The notes below the pieces were generated by a model. The model saw only the letters and a list, made by a program, of their open reading frames with translations, made no database searches and was not told where the DNA came from. Position numbers and translations under genes: made by a program. A stretch of DNA of 16,570 bases from an uncultured Porphyromonadaceae bacterium (GTDB lineage Bacteria > Bacteroidota > Bacteroidia > Bacteroidales > Muribaculaceae). Location of the stretch: contig URMS01000039.1 of NCBI GenBank assembly GCA_900548975.1, positions 1 to 16,570 of the forward strand, read 5' to 3'. Of this stretch, positions 14,560-16,570 are shown in pieces (the first letter of the stretch is position 1; each line of letters starts with the position of its first letter).

Positions 14560-14636
14560 CCGCTGTGTTTTGCCCCGGCCCCGGACAGATGTCATACGCG
14601 GGCGGTATGTTAAACAAAGCATCGTATCATGCAGCT

Positions 14637-15821
14637 ATGAAACCACTACAAGCCAAACTCTCCCAATATACAGCTCCTCAGGAGGCAAAGGCCGCCGGTA
14701 TCTATCCGTATTTCCGCGCCATCTCGTCTGAGCAGGACCCCGAAGTTACTATCAACGGCCGTCGTGTGCTGATGTTCGGTTCCAATTGCTACACCGGTCT
14801 GGTCAACGATCCGCGTATCAAGGAAGCCGCTATCGAAGCCACACGCAAATACGGCACAGGTTGCGCCGGTTCGCCCTTCCTCAACGGTACTCTCGACCTT
14901 CACAAGAAACTTGAGGCACGTATCGCCGAGTATATCGGCAAAGAGGATGTAATGATCTATTCCACCGGTTTCGGCGTGAATCTCGGTGTGGTATCGACTC
15001 TTACCGGTCGCGAGGACTACATACTGTGGGACGAACAGGACCATGCCTCCATCATCGAAGGCCGTCGTCTGTCGTTCTCCAAGTCGCTCAAATATCGCCA
15101 CAACGATATGGAGAGCCTCGAGGCTCAACTTCAGAAATGCGAGCCCGACAAGATCAAACTCATCGTCACCGACGGTGTGTTCTCCATGGAAGGCGATGTA
15201 GCCAATCTGCCCAAGATCGTTGAGCTTGCCAAAAAGTACAATGCCAGCGTTATGGTCGACGAAGCCCACGGCATCGGCGTATTCGGCAAAGGCGGCCGCG
15301 GTGTCTGCAATCACTTCGGCGTGACCGACGACGTGGATCTGGTTATGGGTACATTCTCCAAATCGTTCGCATCACTTGGCGGTTTTATCGCTACCGACAA
15401 GGAGATAACCAATTTCCTTCGTCACCACTCGCGTTCCTACATCTTCACGGCCAGTATCACTCCGGCATCTACAGCAGCCTGCCTCAAGGCTATCGACATA
15501 ATGATCGAAGAGCCCGAACGTCAGGAAAATCTGTGGAAACTCACCAATATGGCTCTCGAAGGTTTCCGCGAGCGCGGCTTCGAAATCGGCAACACTTCCA
15601 CTCCTATTATCCCGCTTTATATCCGCGACAACTTCAAGACATTCGCTATCACAAGCGAACTCTTCGAAAAGGGTATATTCGTCAATCCGGTAGTGTCGCC
15701 CGCAGTTGCTCCTCAGGACACTCTTATCCGTTTCAGCCTCATGGCTACACATACTCCCGATCAGGTGAACGAAGCGCTCGAGAAAATTACCGAGGTATTC
15801 AAAAAACACGGTATCCTCTGA
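14637..15821 (+). CDS. spt: Serine palmitoyltransferase (alpha-oxoamine synthase family)
   Basis: A 394-residue PLP enzyme from the ATG at 14637; Bacteroidota Spt proteins are close to this length, and the upstream in-frame extension lacks family similarity. Motifs: GTGCAGSPFLNGTLDLH (73-89), STGFGVNLGV (109-118), DHASIIEGRR with His136 stacking on PLP, VDEAHGIGVFG with Asp208 and His211, and GTFSKSFASLGG with the PLP Schiff-base Lys242. It condenses L-serine with an acyl-CoA to give 3-ketosphinganine, the committed step of sphingolipid synthesis in Bacteroidales. The related possibilities KBL (2-amino-3-ketobutyrate ligase) and 8-amino-7-oxononanoate synthase are less likely because of the GCAGS.FLNGT and RSYIFTASITPAS wording that I associate with Spt. 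Pro80 stands where many relatives have Arg (GSR). The rubrerythrin gene follows after 31 bp. Confidence 0.87.
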   Translation: MKPLQAKLSQYTAPQEAKAAGIYPYFRAISSEQDPEVTINGRRVLMFGSNCYTGLVNDPRIKEAAIEATRKYGTGCAGSPFLNGTLDLHKKLEARIAEYIGKEDVMIYSTGFGVNLGVVSTLTGREDYILWDEQDHASIIEGRRLSFSKSLKYRHNDMESLEAQLQKCEPDKIKLIVTDGVFSMEGDVANLPKIVELAKKYNASVMVDEAHGIGVFGKGGRGVCNHFGVTDDVDLVMGTFSKSFASLGGFIATDKEITNFLRHHSRSYIFTASITPASTAACLKAIDIMIEEPERQENLWKLTNMALEGFRERGFEIGNTSTPIIPLYIRDNFKTFAITSELFEKGIFVNPVVSPAVAPQDTLIRFSLMATHTPDQVNEALEKITEVFKKHGIL

Positions 15822-15852
15822 CATAAAACATACCATAAACAATCCGTTAATT

Positions 15853-16407
15853 ATGAAAAAGAAATTTATCTGCACAGTGTGCGGTTACATCTATGAAGGC
15901 GAAGAGGCTCCCGAAGAATGCCCTGTATGCCATGCTCCCAAATCGGCTTTCCGTGAACTTACTCCCGATGCAGCGCTTCAGTTCGTGACCGAACACCAGA
16001 TCGGCGTTGCCAAAGGCTGCGATGAGCAGATGATTGCCGATCTCACCGCTCATTTCAACGGCGAATGCTCTGAAGTGGGTATGTACCTGGCAATGAGCCG
16101 TCAGGCCGATCGCGAAGGCTATCCCGAAGTCGCAGAGGCTTTCAAGCGCTATGCTTTCGAAGAGGCTGAGCACGCTGCCAAGTTCGCCGAACTTCTCGGC
16201 GAGGTAGTATGGGACACCCGCACAAACCTCGAGAAGCGTATGCTCGCCGAAGCCGGCGCAAACGAAGACAAGATGCGTATCGCCGCCCGCGCCAAGCAGC
16301 TCGGTCTCGATGCCATCCACGACACCGTACACGAAATGGCAAAGGATGAAGCCCGCCACGGCCAGGGCTTCCAGGGTCTCTTCAACCGCTACTTCAAGAA
16401 CAAATAA
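15853..16407 (+). CDS. rbr: Reverse rubrerythrin (rubredoxin domain N-terminal), peroxide-reducing
   Basis: A 184-residue protein in which a rubredoxin-like iron site comes first (CTVC with Cys7 and Cys10, CPVC with Cys23 and Cys26) and a four-helix diiron domain follows (about 55-184). That is the reverse of classical rubrerythrin order. Diiron ligand motifs are visible as ECSE (71-74), EEAEH (Glu104, His107) and DEARH (Glu166, His169). Such proteins reduce hydrogen peroxide to water with electrons from NADH-linked reductases and protect anaerobes during oxygen exposure; they are cytosolic. It follows spt by 31 bp without an obvious promoter, so it may be read from the spt promoter, and it ends before a strong terminator hairpin. 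No reductase partner is encoded in the window. Confidence 0.93.
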   Translation: MKKKFICTVCGYIYEGEEAPEECPVCHAPKSAFRELTPDAALQFVTEHQIGVAKGCDEQMIADLTAHFNGECSEVGMYLAMSRQADREGYPEVAEAFKRYAFEEAEHAAKFAELLGEVVWDTRTNLEKRMLAEAGANEDKMRIAARAKQLGLDAIHDTVHEMAKDEARHGQGFQGLFNRYFKNK

Positions 16408-16420
16408 TCCATCTTAGGAA

Positions 16421-16466
16421 TGAACGAAAAAAGCCGCATGCCCCCGCATGCGGCTTTCTTCGTTCA
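16421..16466 (+). terminator. Long two-part hairpin terminator after rubrerythrin
   Basis: An inner perfect 12-bp stem (AAAGCCGCATGC at 16430-16441 with GCATGCGGCTTT at 16446-16457, loop CCCC) is extended by an outer 8-bp stem (TGAACGAA at 16421-16428 with TTCGTTCA at 16459-16466) across a single A/C mismatch. It begins 13 nt after the rubrerythrin stop. The A-run and T-run on the two flanks make it usable from both directions. Confidence 0.85.
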
Positions 16467-16487
16467 TTTAGGAGAATAGGAGGGTGG

Positions 16488-16570
16488 GAAGTTAGGAGGA
16501 GATGAAATTAGGAAGTTAGGAGGAGATGAAATTAGGAAGTTAGGAGGAGATGAAATTAGGAAGTTAGGAG
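16488..16570. repeat. 24-bp tandem repeat running off the right edge
   Basis: Three complete identical 24-bp units (16488-16511, 16512-16535, 16536-16559) are followed by the first 11 bases of a fourth, cut by the window end. Each unit is built from GAAGTTAG, GAGGAGAT and GAAATTAG, with almost all purines and T on this strand. A degenerate lead-in (TTAGGAGAATAGGAGGGTGG) precedes the array from about 16468. There are no unique spacers, so it is not a CRISPR array. The true copy number cannot be seen. Confidence 0.95.

Noticed and set aside
14373..14636. N-terminal 88-codon extension of Spt
   Set aside because: It overlaps the GH92 3' end, lies upstream of the TATCTTTG promoter box for its first part, has no similarity to the family, and the 14637 start gives the expected length.
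16488..16570. CRISPR array
   Set aside because: Units follow each other directly with no unique spacers and there are no cas genes in the window.

Overview
The window looks like a chromosomal segment of a GC-rich gut Bacteroidales, most likely Muribaculaceae or a close relative; the family-level call is inference. The visible support is: promoters of the Bacteroidota type (TAnnTTTG -7 boxes, some with a TTTG-like -33 box), little use of Shine-Dalgarno sequences, a sphingolipid-type serine palmitoyltransferase, a reverse rubrerythrin, a DPP-IV peptidase, and secreted glycosidases of families GH127/146 and GH92. No phage, insertion sequence, CRISPR array or plasmid function is visible.

Layout. 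Positions 1-413 hold a terminator-like hairpin at the left edge, then two identical minus-strand tRNA-Arg(ACG) genes with their own promoter (441-472) and terminator (189-230). Positions 555-6097 hold a minus-strand cluster that reads as one transcription unit: a metal-type TonB-dependent receptor, a small exported heavy-metal-associated (HMA) protein, a GH127/GH146-type beta-L-arabinofuranosidase lipoprotein and an exported esterase. The gaps are 18 and 30 bp, followed by a 4-bp ATGA overlap. A promoter lies at 6128-6158. Divergent from it is a PepSY-like lipoprotein gene (6258-6749).

Positions 6746-12069 hold a second, very tight minus-strand operon: DPP-IV, a membrane protein with a possible degenerate Nudix-like tail, MiaA (tRNA A37 dimethylallyltransferase) and an exported protein of unknown function. 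Its junctions are a 1-bp gap, a 1-bp overlap and a 4-bp overlap. Divergent from it, GH92 alpha-mannosidase (12259-14490), serine palmitoyltransferase (14637-15821) and reverse rubrerythrin (15853-16407) run on the plus strand and end in a long hairpin terminator. A 24-bp tandem repeat runs off the right edge.

Functionally, this is a cell-envelope, glycan, peptide and metal acquisition region interleaved with housekeeping genes (tRNA-Arg, miaA, sphingolipid synthesis, peroxide defence). I found no clearly new defence or mobile system. The less expected items are the metal-receptor/arabinofuranosidase linkage, the membrane/Nudix-like protein inside the DPP-IV-miaA operon, a compensated D-loop/T-loop tertiary pair in the tRNA-Arg genes, a strong hairpin between the divergent DPP-IV and GH92 genes, and the right-edge tandem repeat. 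There is no stretch over 300 bases without a gene. Positions 61-188 and 473-554 show no convincing element.
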